In this document: piece after piece, positions 16,312 through 24,518 of the stretch
Position numbering within the stretch: position 1 is the stretch's first letter
Layout of the letters: each line of letters begins with the position of its first letter
Origin: Umezawaea endophytica
Lineage (GTDB): Bacteria; Actinomycetota; Actinomycetes; Mycobacteriales; Pseudonocardiaceae
Direction: 5' to 3'
Length of the DNA stretch: 64,000 nt
NCBI RefSeq assembly: GCF_025061645.1
Contig: NZ_JANYMP010000003.1
Coordinates: 248,001 to 312,000 of the forward strand
Program-made: the position numbers and the translations under genes
Notes under the pieces: model-generated
Database searches by the model: none
What the model was told of the DNA's origin: nothing
What the model saw: the letters and a program-made list of their open reading frames with translations, nothing else

Positions 16312-17535
16312 ATGCTGCGACAACGCTGTCGCCCGGCCACCCTGCCCGCCGGTCTGCTCATCCTGGTCCTGTCCGCGTTCCTCTTACCCCAACTGGTCGT
16401 GGGCGGCACAGCCGCGGCCGGTACACCCCGCGCGGTGCCGCTCACCGAACTGACCGTGGTGTCCGAACAGGTGGCGTCCGGCCTGCGGCGTCCGGTCGCG
16501 ATCACCGGGCTGGCCGACGGCCGGATGCTGATCGCGGAGAAGGACGGCACCGTCCGCGCCTACCACCCCGACACCGGACTGGCGGCCGCGCCGGTGCTCG
16601 ACCTGACCGCCCGGATCGACACGTCGGACAACGAGCGCGGCCTCCTGGGCATCGCGCCCGCGCCGAACTTCGCGCGGACCGGGATCGTCTACGTGGCGTA
16701 CACGAGCCTGCCCGCCGGCGCGCTGACCCTGGCGCGGGTGCCGATCGGCGCTCCTGAACGCTTGCAGGTGCTGCTCACCCAGGAGCACGCCGAGTACGGC
16801 AACCACAACGGCGGGCAGGTGGTGTTCGGCCGCGACGGCTACCTCTACTGGTCACTCGGCGACGGCGGCAACGCGAACGACCCGTTCAAGTCCGGGCAGA
16901 ACCTCGGCACCCTGCTCGGCAAGATCGTGCGGATCGACGTCAACCGCGCCTGCGGGGCGAAGCCCTACTGCGTCCCCTCCGACAACCCGTTCGTCCGCGT
17001 TCCGGGCGCGCGACCGGAGATCTGGCTCTACGGCCTGCGCAACCCGTGGCGGTTCTCCGTCGACCCGGTCGACGGCTCGCTGTGGATCGGTGACGTCGGC
17101 CAGGGCCTGGTCGAGGAGGTCAACCACGTCCGCCCGTGGCAGGGCGGGGCGAACCTCGGCTGGTCCTGCCGGGAGGGCACCCCGGTGTTCGACCCGCAGC
17201 AGTGCAGGCCGGGCGTGAAGTACACCGATCCGGTCTTCGAGTACGACCACTACAACGACAACTGCTCGGTGACCGGCGGCGTGGTGTACCGGGGGTCCCG
17301 GACCCCGGAGGCGTGGGGCACGTACGTCGCGAGCGACTACTGCTCGACCCGCGTGTTCGCCGTGCGCCCCAGGTCCGACGGCGGCTACGAGTCCGCCACG
17401 ATCGGCAACTTCCCCACCCAGCCGACCGCGATCGGCACCGACGTGCACGGCGAGCTGTACGTCCTCAGCGACCTCCCCGGCTGGCTGAACCGAGTGCGGT
17501 TCGAACGGGTCCAGCCCCAGGGCGCAAACCGCTAA
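16312..17535 (+). CDS. Secreted PQQ-dependent sugar (glucose/sorbosone) dehydrogenase-like protein
   Basis: Exported beta-propeller protein of 407 residues. Residues 1-37 form a signal peptide (RQRCRPATL, then a hydrophobic run ending near GGTAAAG). The propeller shows RPVAITGLADGRMLIAEKDG, DNERGLLGIAPAPNF, GNHNGGQVVFGRDGYLYWSL (a typical PQQ/metal region of this family) and LRNPWRFSVDP. These enzymes oxidise aldoses outside the membrane. The ATG at 16312 has GAGGAG eight bases upstream. Codon 25 (16384-16386, in the signal peptide) is TTA, suggesting bldA-dependent translation. The perfect CebR box upstream suggests induction by cello-oligosaccharides. A hairpin terminator follows. Confidence 0.82.
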   Translation: MLRQRCRPATLPAGLLILVLSAFLLPQLVVGGTAAAGTPRAVPLTELTVVSEQVASGLRRPVAITGLADGRMLIAEKDGTVRAYHPDTGLAAAPVLDLTARIDTSDNERGLLGIAPAPNFARTGIVYVAYTSLPAGALTLARVPIGAPERLQVLLTQEHAEYGNHNGGQVVFGRDGYLYWSLGDGGNANDPFKSGQNLGTLLGKIVRIDVNRACGAKPYCVPSDNPFVRVPGARPEIWLYGLRNPWRFSVDPVDGSLWIGDVGQGLVEEVNHVRPWQGGANLGWSCREGTPVFDPQQCRPGVKYTDPVFEYDHYNDNCSVTGGVVYRGSRTPEAWGTYVASDYCSTRVFAVRPRSDGGYESATIGNFPTQPTAIGTDVHGELYVLSDLPGWLNRVRFERVQPQGANR

Positions 17536-17551
17536 CACTTCAGGACGACCT

Positions 17552-17583
17552 CGGGGACGGCCGCTTTCGAGTGGCCGTCCCCG
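17552..17583 (+). terminator. Hairpin terminator after the sugar dehydrogenase
   Basis: Perfect 11-bp stem CGGGGACGGCC / GGCCGTCCCCG with a 10-base loop, 17 bases after the stop codon; no strong U-run. Confidence 0.7.
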
Positions 17584-17952
17584 GCCATTCCACCCTTTGC
17601 GCGGATATCGCGCCGGGCGAAAAGGGGACAAAAAGTGGCCAGTAGGAAGACGGGAACATCCGGGCCGTAGGCAATGCCGACAGCGTTCACCGCCGGACCG
17701 TCACCCGAATTGGTGAATCTGCGCTTCCCGAGCACGATCGCGCAGGCCAGGACGGACGACAACACGCACCGCCAATAGCACTCACCCCCCGAAAACCCAC
17801 TCACTTCGAGCGATGTGAGCGCGTAACCGATGGACGCGCCATGACGACTAGGAGGTGTCGGACGTCGGGAGGTGATGATGACCATTCGGTCGCGGCGCGG
17901 TGGAGCGCGCTTTCGCTTACCAGATCAGGTCGGCTTTTTCGACGCGCGGACG
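17584..17952. other. Intergenic stretch without a convincing gene
   Basis: About 370 bases of lower GC than the surroundings, between the terminator and the 3' end of the wHTH gene. An open frame on the minus strand (17532-17885) covers most of it but has no ribosome site, no recognisable domain and unusual composition, so I do not call it a gene. No clear repeat is visible. Confidence 0.4.
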
Positions 17953-18585
17953 TCAGCCATTTCCGCGGGTGGCGAGCCGCTGCGCGGCCACGGCTCCCCG
18001 AGGGGTGGTGTGCCAGCCCTTCAACCGCCCGTGGCGGTTCTTGACCAGCAACCCCTGTTCGATCAACGTTCGTCCGCTGCGGCTGATCTGGGCCTCGTGG
18101 GCGCCGAGGTCGGTGACGATCTCGGCGCTGGTGATGTGCGGTCTCTCGTGCGCGAGGATCAGCATGCGCGCGGCCCAGGAGTTCGGGTCGAGGGCGTCGA
18201 CGACCTCGTTCTGCCGGGCGCGGTCGAGACCGGCGCGAGCCACTTCGGCCAGGGTGACGACCGCGGCCTCGAGCCGCGCGGTGGGGCCCTCGGGGTCGAG
18301 TCGCAGGACGGCTTCGCGCAGGGTCTCCAGAGCCGCGCGCAGGTTCGGGATGTCGGCCAGCAGGGCCGCGTCCATGAGCCAACGGCTGACCGCGGAAGCC
18401 CAGCGGTCCACCATCGCCTGCTCGCCGAGGACCTTCCCCTCCCCGGTCTCCTCCTTCAACCGAGAGGCCCAGACGTCGAGGCCGCGTTCGAGACCGGTCG
18501 TCGCGCGCTCACCGACGGCCGTCGTGGCCGCTTCCGAGCGATTCGTGGCCGAGTGGATCTGCGCCGATCTCGTTCGAGGGACCAT
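17953..18585 (-). CDS. Winged-helix regulator, MarR-like C-terminal domain
   Basis: Protein of 210 residues, mostly helical. The C-terminal part looks like a winged helix: PHITSAEIVTDLGAHEAQIS, RSGRTLIEQGLLVKNRHGRL and a wing segment KGWHTTPRG. The N-terminal 120 residues have leucine-rich helices (LRAALETLREAVLRL) and may form a dimerisation or sensor domain. The ATG at 18585 is chosen because GGAGG lies seven bases upstream; earlier in-frame ATGs lack a site. The gene is divergent from the nitrilase-domain gene with only 34 bases between starts, so the two promoters overlap and this protein very likely regulates both. Ligand unknown. Confidence 0.65.
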   Translation of the reverse strand: MVPRTRSAQIHSATNRSEAATTAVGERATTGLERGLDVWASRLKEETGEGKVLGEQAMVDRWASAVSRWLMDAALLADIPNLRAALETLREAVLRLDPEGPTARLEAAVVTLAEVARAGLDRARQNEVVDALDPNSWAARMLILAHERPHITSAEIVTDLGAHEAQISRSGRTLIEQGLLVKNRHGRLKGWHTTPRGAVAAQRLATRGNG

Positions 18586-18619
18586 CGTTCCCGCCTCCAT
18601 TATCAAGGAAGTGTTAAGT

Positions 18620-20011
18620 ATGGATCCCGCTGACGCGTTCGTCAACCTCTACGACCGGCTGCACCACGTCCACGCCGATCTGCTCACCGAGTGGTCGACG
18701 GTGGACGAGGTGCAGGACATCGCCGGACGGGTGCGCCTGGAGGTCGAGGTGACCGGGTCGCTCGGCGAGTGGTGGACGCCGCCGCAGGTGAGCCACGACT
18801 CCCACCTGTTCGGAGTCCTCCTCGGGCTCGACCTGGCCCTGCTGCACGCGAGCAAGCAGTTCGGCTTCGTGGGGTCCGGCGTGCTGGACGACCTCGCGGT
18901 CCGCCTGACGCTGACCGGGCGGCTGAACGACGAGACGAGCGGGTTGCTCCTGTTCAAGAGGGCTTCGTGGCTGCGACCCCACGAGGACCGGGAGCACCTG
19001 GACGGCTTCCTCAACCTGCTGCGGGTGCCCGCCCACATCAGCTCCGACCTGCAGATCGAGGTCGTGCCGGAGGTCTACGACCTGCCCGACCTGGAGACCC
19101 TCCACGAACCGGGCGAACTCGATCCGCCCGCACCCCTCGTCGTGGCGCAACTGCCGTTCCTCGCCGATGGCGACGATCTCCGGTGGACTCTCACGGAGGA
19201 GTCCTCCCAGGGTTTCTACACCGTTGGACCGGCCGCGGATCGCCTTCGCCCGCACCTGGCCGAAGCGCTGAGCGCGCTGGACCACAGCGGCGCCGCGCTC
19301 GGCTTCCTGCCGGAGGCAAGTCTTGACGACGAACTGCTCGAAGCCTGGCTGGACCTGCTGCGGACCACCCCTCGCCCGGACGGGAGCGCGTTGACGTGGT
19401 TGCTGCTCGGCTCGGGGCCGGTGCTGGGCGTGGCTCCGCACCCGAACACGGACCGGCTGACGAATCGAGCGGTGCTGGTGCACCGCCACGGCCGAGGTCG
19501 ACCGCTGTTGGTCCAGGACAAGAACTCCGGTTTCTGCTTCACGGCCCAGAAGCAGCAGGACCTCGGCCTCGACCTCGGGGGCAAGCGGGACGAAAGGATT
19601 CCGCACACCCGGACGATCACGGTGGTGGAATCGCGCTGCGGCCGGTTCGGCGTCCAGATCTGCGAGGACCTCAACAGGAGGGAACACCAGCGGAACATCG
19701 TGGCGGCGGGCGTCACCCACCTGCTGGTGCCCGTGCTCGCCGGAGCCATGTGGGAAGGTGGCTGGCAGGCCAGGGCCGGGCACGACCTCGCGGTCGAACT
19801 CGGTGCCAAGATCGCGGTCGGGAACAGCATGGCGCTCGAACGGTCGTTCAACGACAAGCCCGCTCCGACCCTGCTCACGGTCGCCGGTCCGGCCACTCCG
19901 CCGTCGGACTACCTGACCATGAGCGACTCGGTGCGCGTGTACCCCAATCCGAACGCCGCGACGACCGACGCCCGTGAAGACGCGCTGACCCCGAGGGTCG
20001 CGGACTGGTGA
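18620..20011 (+). CDS. Nitrilase-superfamily protein with an unknown N-terminal domain
   Basis: Protein of 463 residues in two parts. Residues 1 to about 165 match nothing I recognise. Residues about 170-435 fit the carbon-nitrogen hydrolase fold: Glu232 in LGFLPEASLDD, Lys301 in LLVQDKNSGF and Cys348 in GRFGVQICEDLNRREHQRN form the Glu-Lys-Cys triad, and VTHLLVPVLAG and GAKIAVGNSM follow as expected. An active amidase or nitrilase is therefore likely. The start has AAGGAAG eight bases upstream. It is transcribed divergently from a wHTH gene across a 34-base gap, forming a self-contained regulator/enzyme pair. Substrate and role are unknown. Confidence 0.72.
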   Translation: MDPADAFVNLYDRLHHVHADLLTEWSTVDEVQDIAGRVRLEVEVTGSLGEWWTPPQVSHDSHLFGVLLGLDLALLHASKQFGFVGSGVLDDLAVRLTLTGRLNDETSGLLLFKRASWLRPHEDREHLDGFLNLLRVPAHISSDLQIEVVPEVYDLPDLETLHEPGELDPPAPLVVAQLPFLADGDDLRWTLTEESSQGFYTVGPAADRLRPHLAEALSALDHSGAALGFLPEASLDDELLEAWLDLLRTTPRPDGSALTWLLLGSGPVLGVAPHPNTDRLTNRAVLVHRHGRGRPLLVQDKNSGFCFTAQKQQDLGLDLGGKRDERIPHTRTITVVESRCGRFGVQICEDLNRREHQRNIVAAGVTHLLVPVLAGAMWEGGWQARAGHDLAVELGAKIAVGNSMALERSFNDKPAPTLLTVAGPATPPSDYLTMSDSVRVYPNPNAATTDAREDALTPRVADW

Positions 20012-20014
20012 CCG

Positions 20015-20175
20015 TCATGGCCCGGTGAACAACCCGTCGAGCCGGTAGTCGATGACGGCTGTCGCCTGGTCGGTGTCGTAGGCGTTGACCAGCATCCCGG
20101 TCAGCAGGCCCGCGGTCATGGCCGCCAGCGCGTCGGCCTCCATCCCCACCGCGAGGTGGGCCGGAGCCCTGGTCC
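20015..20175 (-). pseudogene. 3' fragment of a tetR-type gene
   Basis: The minus strand encodes a C-terminal TetR-like tail (AHLAVGMEADALAAMTAGLL, then TGMLVNAYDTDQATAVIDYR and LDGLFTGP, stop). No helix-turn-helix part or start exists upstream; homology ends abruptly near 20175 where the hydrolase fragment begins. Interpreted as a deletion remnant. Confidence 0.65.
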
Positions 20176-20181
20176 GGGCCC

Positions 20182-20514
20182 TGGCCCGCGACGATCCTCC
20201 GCCGAATCACGTCCGGCGATCCGGCCGTGCGCCACACCTTCCGCCCGCTGCTGTTCAGCGGCTTCAAGTACCGGGCGCGCCTTCCCCCGCAGCACCTGTT
20301 CACCGACGACGAACTGCGCGCGATCGAGGTGCCCACCCTGATCGTCCTAGCCGGACGCAGCAACATCCACCGCCCGCACGAGGTCGTCGCGCGCCTCGAA
20401 CCGCTCAACCCAGACATCCGCACGGAGATCGTGCCCAGGACTACGCACATGCTGACCTTGCAGGAACCGGATCTCGTCACTGCCCGGATCCTCGACTTCA
20501 CCGGGTCTTCCTGA
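20182..20514 (+). pseudogene. 3' fragment of an alpha/beta-hydrolase gene
   Basis: The plus strand encodes about 110 residues of an alpha/beta-hydrolase C-terminus: HTFRPLLFSGFKYRARLP, DELRAIEVPTLIVLAGRSN (strand and acid-residue region) and VPRTTHMLTLQEPDLV with the catalytic-type His. The nucleophile half is absent. A GTG at 20227 could start a 95-residue peptide but has no ribosome site. It abuts the tetR fragment. Confidence 0.65.
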
Positions 20515-20530
20515 ACCGCCTGCCCTGGAT

Positions 20531-21112
20531 TCAGGAGGCCCCTGGCGGTTCGAGGTCGAGCGACGGCCAGCGGTCGACGGCCCACGCCTGCCAGCCGGTC
20601 CATCCCGACGGCGGGTTCGGAATCGTTGGGCCGCCACGTAGTTCGGCGGCGTCGGGGGCCTGGAACTGGTCTCGCCACACGCCGATGTCGGCCTCGGCCA
20701 TCGGGAACGTGGTGTGCGGCGCGGTGGCCTGGCGGTGGGCGATCCGGGCGCGCTGGACGTCCTCGGCGACGGGCAGGTAGACCACTCGGCAGGACGCCCC
20801 GACCGAGACGGCCAGCCAGCGCAACGCCGACCGCTCGTCACGACCCCAGAGCCCGAAGTCCAGCACGACGTCAGTGCCCACGCTCAGCGCCCGCAGGGCC
20901 AGCGCGATGAGCCGTCCTTCCACCAGGTCGCGCTTCCCGTCGGGCTGCGTGCCGTCGAACAGGGAGATCATCCACTCGTCCGGGGTCAGGCGCAGCGCGT
21001 CGTGCGCGGCGGCGAGTTCCCTGGCACGAGTGGTCTTCCCCGCGCCGGGGAGCCCGACCATCAGGAGGAGTTCGCAGGCGGTGTCGCGACACGCTCGGGA
21101 AGGCTGTGGCAT
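20531..21112 (-). CDS. P-loop kinase / AAA-type ATP-binding protein
   Basis: Protein of 193 residues with a Walker A motif LLMVGLPGAGKTTRARELAA at about residues 15-34 and a lid/arginine region VAEDVQRARIAHR. The pattern LTPDEWMISLFD after the P-loop and DVVLDFGLWGRDER in the middle is typical of small phosphotransferase-like kinases (chloramphenicol phosphotransferase or zeta-toxin-like group) that modify nucleotides, antibiotics or sugars. No antitoxin gene is adjacent, so a toxin role is not supported. The substrate is unknown. Confidence 0.75.
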   Translation of the reverse strand: MPQPSRACRDTACELLLMVGLPGAGKTTRARELAAAHDALRLTPDEWMISLFDGTQPDGKRDLVEGRLIALALRALSVGTDVVLDFGLWGRDERSALRWLAVSVGASCRVVYLPVAEDVQRARIAHRQATAPHTTFPMAEADIGVWRDQFQAPDAAELRGGPTIPNPPSGWTGWQAWAVDRWPSLDLEPPGAS

Positions 21113-21126
21113 GGGGTGGACCGGCG

Positions 21127-22362
21127 CTACCGCAGTTGGTCGCGGCGGCGGGTCAGGTAGGCGGTCTCGGCGGTGTTGCCCGCCAGCCCGATCGCCCTGT
21201 CGTACGCCGTGCGCGACTGCCCGCTCCGGCCCAGCCTGCGCAGCAGGTCGGCGCGGGTGGCGTGGAAGGCGTGGTAGTCGGCCAACCTGTCCTCGAGGCG
21301 GTCGACGGCCGCCAGCGCCACCTCCGGGCCGTCGAGTTCGGCGACCGCGATGGCCCGGTTGAGGGCGACGATCGGTGACGGGTCGAGGCGCACGAGCCGG
21401 TCGTAGAGGGCGAGGACCTGCGACCAGTCGGTGTCGCGGATGTCGCGCGCGGACGTGTGCACGGCGTTGATCGCGGCGAGGACCTGGTAGCGCCCCGGAG
21501 CCACCCCGGCGGCGGCAGCGGCGAGGCGTTCGCGCACCAGCCCGTGGCCTTCGGCGATCAGCGTCGCGTCCCAGGCCCCGCGGTCCTGCTCGTCGAGGGC
21601 GACGAGTTCACCGCTCGCCGAAACGCGGGCGGCGCGGCGGGCCTCGGTGAGGAGCATCTGCGCCAGCAGACCGGTCACCTCACCGTCGTCCGGCAGGAGG
21701 GCGCGGATCAGGCGGGTGAGCCGGATCGCCTCGGCGGTCAGGTCGTGGCGCACCGGATCGGTGTCGGGCCCGGTCGCCAGGTAGCCCTCGTTGAAGACCA
21801 GGAACAGCACGGCGAGCACGCCGGTGACGCGCGCGGGGAGGTCCTCGGCGGACGGGATCCGGTAGGGGATGCGGGCGGCCTTGATCTTGGCCTTCGCACG
21901 GGTGATCCGCTGGCCCATCGCGCTCTCGGCCACCAGGAAGGCGCGGGCGATCTCGGGCATGGTCAGCCCGCCGACCAGGCGCAGCGTCAACGCCAGGCGG
22001 GCCTCCACCGCCAGCGCCGGGTGGCAGCAGGTGAAGATCAGCCGGAGCCGGTCGTCGTCGATGGCGCCCAGGGGCTCGGGCGGGTCGTCGTCGTGCGCCA
22101 CCAGGGCCTCCCGGTGCTTGTCGTCGCGCTTGTTCTCCCGCCGGATCCGGTCGATGGCCTTGCGGGTGGCGGTGATGGTCAGCCAGGCGCCGGGGTTGGG
22201 CGGCACGCCGTCGGCGGGCCACCGTTCGACGGCGGTCGCGAACGCCTCGGCTGCCCCCTCCTCCGCGAGGTCGAGGTCACCGAACCGCCTGGTCAGCGCG
22301 GCGACCACCCGTGCCCACTCCTCGTGGTGCACACGGGTGATCGCCTCCTCCACGTCACTCAC
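21127..22362 (-). CDS. ECF RNA polymerase sigma factor with C-terminal TPR-like extension (ECF42 type)
   Basis: Sigma factor of 411 residues. Residues 1-75 are region 2 (DLDLAEEGAAEAFATAVERW, then NPGAWLTITATRKAIDRIRR); about 105-160 are region 4 (RLIFTCCHPALAVEARLALT and LTMPEIARAFLVAESAMGQR). The remaining 240 residues form a helical repeat-like extension (DPSPIVALNRAIAVAELDGP) typical of the ECF42 group, which lacks an anti-sigma factor and is encoded next to DGPF/YCII proteins. That is the arrangement here: its GTG start overlaps the stop of the YCII gene (GTGA). The extension and the DGPF partner are thought to control activity. Confidence 0.88.
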   Translation of the reverse strand: MSDVEEAITRVHHEEWARVVAALTRRFGDLDLAEEGAAEAFATAVERWPADGVPPNPGAWLTITATRKAIDRIRRENKRDDKHREALVAHDDDPPEPLGAIDDDRLRLIFTCCHPALAVEARLALTLRLVGGLTMPEIARAFLVAESAMGQRITRAKAKIKAARIPYRIPSAEDLPARVTGVLAVLFLVFNEGYLATGPDTDPVRHDLTAEAIRLTRLIRALLPDDGEVTGLLAQMLLTEARRAARVSASGELVALDEQDRGAWDATLIAEGHGLVRERLAAAAAGVAPGRYQVLAAINAVHTSARDIRDTDWSQVLALYDRLVRLDPSPIVALNRAIAVAELDGPEVALAAVDRLEDRLADYHAFHATRADLLRRLGRSGQSRTAYDRAIGLAGNTAETAYLTRRRDQLR

Positions 22363-22682
22363 TGGAACGGCCGCACCTCGATCTTCCGATCGCACGCCTT
22401 CGACGCCTCGGCGGCGAGTTCGAGCGCCACGTCCAGATCAGGCGCCTCCCACACCCAGACACCCGCGAGGTACTCCTTCGACTCCACGAACGGCCCATCG
22501 CTGAACACCGCCCGCTCCCCCCGGTTGTCGACGACCGTCGCCGCGTCGGTGTCCGCGAGCCCACCCGCGAAGACCCAGTAGCCGTCGGCGATCAGGCGTT
22601 CGTTGAACGCGCTGATGTGAGGCTGCCGGTCGGTGCTGCCGGGGTCGTCCTTGTCGTCGATCACCGAAACCAGGTATCGCAT
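22359..22682 (-). CDS. YCII/DGPF family protein
   Basis: Protein of 107 residues with the YCII fold and the DGPF signature in FSDGPFVESKEYLAGVWVWE. Such proteins accompany ECF42-type sigma factors; their molecular role is not established. GGAGAGG lies eight bases before the ATG at 22682. Translationally coupled to the sigma factor gene downstream. Confidence 0.88.
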   Translation of the reverse strand: MRYLVSVIDDKDDPGSTDRQPHISAFNERLIADGYWVFAGGLADTDAATVVDNRGERAVFSDGPFVESKEYLAGVWVWEAPDLDVALELAAEASKACDRKIEVRPFQ

Positions 22683-22743
22683 GCGCAGATCCTCTCCTGT
22701 GGTTACCAGGACCACGAACACCACCGCCCCGATCCGACACTTC

Positions 22744-23955
22744 TCACCCGTCCACACTGGAAAGCCGGCGCAGGCGGTGCCTGAGGTGCTGTTGCTCGGC
22801 GAGGTTGACGGTGGTGGCGATGGCTCGCCGGTAGGCGTTCGCCGCGTCGGCGGTGCGGCCCGCTCGCTCCAGCAGGTGGGCGCGGACGGCGTCGAGCCTG
22901 GGCAGGTGGGGGTGTTCGGCCTCCAGTTCGGCGAGGTGGGCGAGTGCGGTGTCGGGTCCGTCGACCATGGCCTGGGCGACGACGCGGTTGAGGGTGATCG
23001 TGGGGTTGGTGTGGCCGGTGACGAGTTCGAGCAGCCGGTAGAGCGCGAGGACCTCGACCCAGTCCGTCGTCGCGGTGTCGGGGGCCTCGGCGTGCAGGGC
23101 CGCGATGCAGGCCTGGAGCAGGTACGGGCAGGGGCGGGCGCCGGGCGTGGCTCGTTCGACCAGCGCGACGCCCTCGGTGATCAGGTCCCTGCTCCACAGC
23201 GCCCGGTCCTGCTCGTCCAACGGCCGGAGGCGTCCGTCCGGTCCGACTCGGGCCGGGTGGCGGGCCTCGGTGAGCAGCATCAGGGCCAGAAGACCGGCAA
23301 CCTCGGTGGAGTCGGGCAGGCCGCGCAGGAGGAGCCGGGTCAGGTGCACCGCCTCGGCCGCGAGGTCCGCGTCGTGAGGTGGTGCGCCGGTGGTCGTGTG
23401 GTGGGCCTCGGTGAACATCACGTACAGCACGTCCAGCACGGCGGTGATCCGCTCGGCCGTGGGAGCGGGCGGCGGGCCGAGCTGGGACACGCGGCGCTTG
23501 GCCCGCGTGATCCGCTGGGCGATGGTGGCCTCGGGGACCTGGTAGACCGTGGCGATCTGGGCCGTGGTCAGTCCGGCGACCGCCCGCAGGGTCAGCGCGA
23601 CCTGCCCGGAGCGCGGCAGGTCCGGGTGGCAGCACAGTTGCAGCACCAGCAGCGAGTCGTCGGTCTGGACGGCCTCCGGCGGGAACTCCGACGCGGTGCG
23701 GGTCTCGCGGTCCCGACGTCGGGCGTCGCTGCGGGCCTGGTCGGCGTACCGGCGGCGAGCGGTCACGGTCAGCCAGCCCAACGGGTCGTCGGGGAACCGC
23801 CCCGGCCACTGCTGGTGCGCTTGCAGGAGCGCCTCCTGGACGGCGTCCTCGCACCGGTCGAACCGGGCGCTGCCGTAGGCGCGCAGCAACCGGGCGAGGA
23901 CCTGCCGCGTGAGTTCACGCCACAGGTCCTCGCCCACCGGGGTCCCAGCGGTCAC
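22744..23955 (-). CDS. Second ECF42-type RNA polymerase sigma factor
   Basis: Sigma factor of 403 residues with the same layout as the neighbour: region 2 (RFDRCEDAVQEALLQAHQQW, DDPLGWLTVTARRRYADQ), region 4 (LLVLQLCCHPDLPRSGQVAL, LTTAQIATVYQVPEATIAQR) and a long TPR-like extension (NPTITLNRVVAQAMVDGPD). It clearly differs in sequence from the first sigma factor, so this is either an old duplication or independent acquisition. The GTG start overlaps the stop of its own YCII-type gene (GTGA). No anti-sigma gene is present. Confidence 0.88.
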   Translation of the reverse strand: MTAGTPVGEDLWRELTRQVLARLLRAYGSARFDRCEDAVQEALLQAHQQWPGRFPDDPLGWLTVTARRRYADQARSDARRRDRETRTASEFPPEAVQTDDSLLVLQLCCHPDLPRSGQVALTLRAVAGLTTAQIATVYQVPEATIAQRITRAKRRVSQLGPPPAPTAERITAVLDVLYVMFTEAHHTTTGAPPHDADLAAEAVHLTRLLLRGLPDSTEVAGLLALMLLTEARHPARVGPDGRLRPLDEQDRALWSRDLITEGVALVERATPGARPCPYLLQACIAALHAEAPDTATTDWVEVLALYRLLELVTGHTNPTITLNRVVAQAMVDGPDTALAHLAELEAEHPHLPRLDAVRAHLLERAGRTADAANAYRRAIATTVNLAEQQHLRHRLRRLSSVDG

Positions 23956-24320
23956 TCGTTCCCCAGGTCGGCGAACATCACCGGCCGCAGTTCGAGGGCG
24001 AGGCCGGGGATCGTCGCGTCGGGGATCTGCTTCGCCAGCTCCACCGCTCGAGCCTCGTCCTCGACGTCGACGAGGTAGAAGCCGCCCATGAACTCCTTGC
24101 TCTCGACGAACGGCCCGTCGGTCACCTCGGGCTGCCCGCCGGTGCTGCGGATGACCTTCGACCGGCTGGGGTCGGCCAGGGCCTGCGTCGCGATGAACTC
24201 ACCGCGTTCCTTCGTGACGGCCATGAACGCGGCGTGCCCCTCGTGGATCCGCGTCTGCTGCTCGTCGGTGAGCCGCTCCAGCACCGCCGGGTCGACCTGC
24301 ATCAGGATCAGGTACTTCAC
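23952..24320 (-). CDS. Second YCII/DGPF family protein
   Basis: Protein of 122 residues with the DGPF signature in VTDGPFVESKEFMGGFYLVD. Starts with GTG, five bases after a strong AGGAGG site. It is the first gene of the tandem sigma/DGPF array, and its stop overlaps the start of the downstream sigma factor. Confidence 0.9.
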   Translation of the reverse strand: MKYLILMQVDPAVLERLTDEQQTRIHEGHAAFMAVTKERGEFIATQALADPSRSKVIRSTGGQPEVTDGPFVESKEFMGGFYLVDVEDEARAVELAKQIPDATIPGLALELRPVMFADLGNE

Positions 24321-24442
24321 TGTTTCCTCCTGGTGGGTGAACCGCCCTGGTGGCGGTTCACCAGGTGGTCGTCACCGGTCCGGCGGATACGACACCTCCG
24401 TGCCGACAATTTTCCCCCATTCGGACGCGGCGTCCGAGGAGC

Positions 24443-24468
24443 GGGGAAGAACAAGACTGTTCTTCCCC
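24443..24468. promoter_or_regulatory. Perfect 10-bp inverted repeat upstream of helR-like gene
   Basis: GGGGAAGAAC - six bases - GTTCTTCCCC, 50 bases upstream of the proposed start. It is placed like the rifamycin-associated element that precedes helR genes, but its arms differ from the published RAE consensus as I recall it. It could be an operator or an mRNA hairpin. Confidence 0.6.
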
Positions 24469-24518
24469 GAAATCGCGGTGCACGCTCGACGGCACTGATC
24501 GCTGACCTGGGGGAACGC

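Noticed and set aside
17532-17885. Open frame on the minus strand in a gene-free stretch
   Set aside because: No ribosome site, no recognised domain, and it overlaps the terminator hairpin of the sugar dehydrogenase gene.
20531-21112. Zeta-type toxin
   Set aside because: P-loop fits the superfamily, but there is no adjacent antitoxin gene and the closest resemblance is only general.
24443-24468. Canonical rifamycin-associated element
   Set aside because: Position fits, but the arms and spacing do not match the consensus I know; reported as an unassigned inverted repeat.
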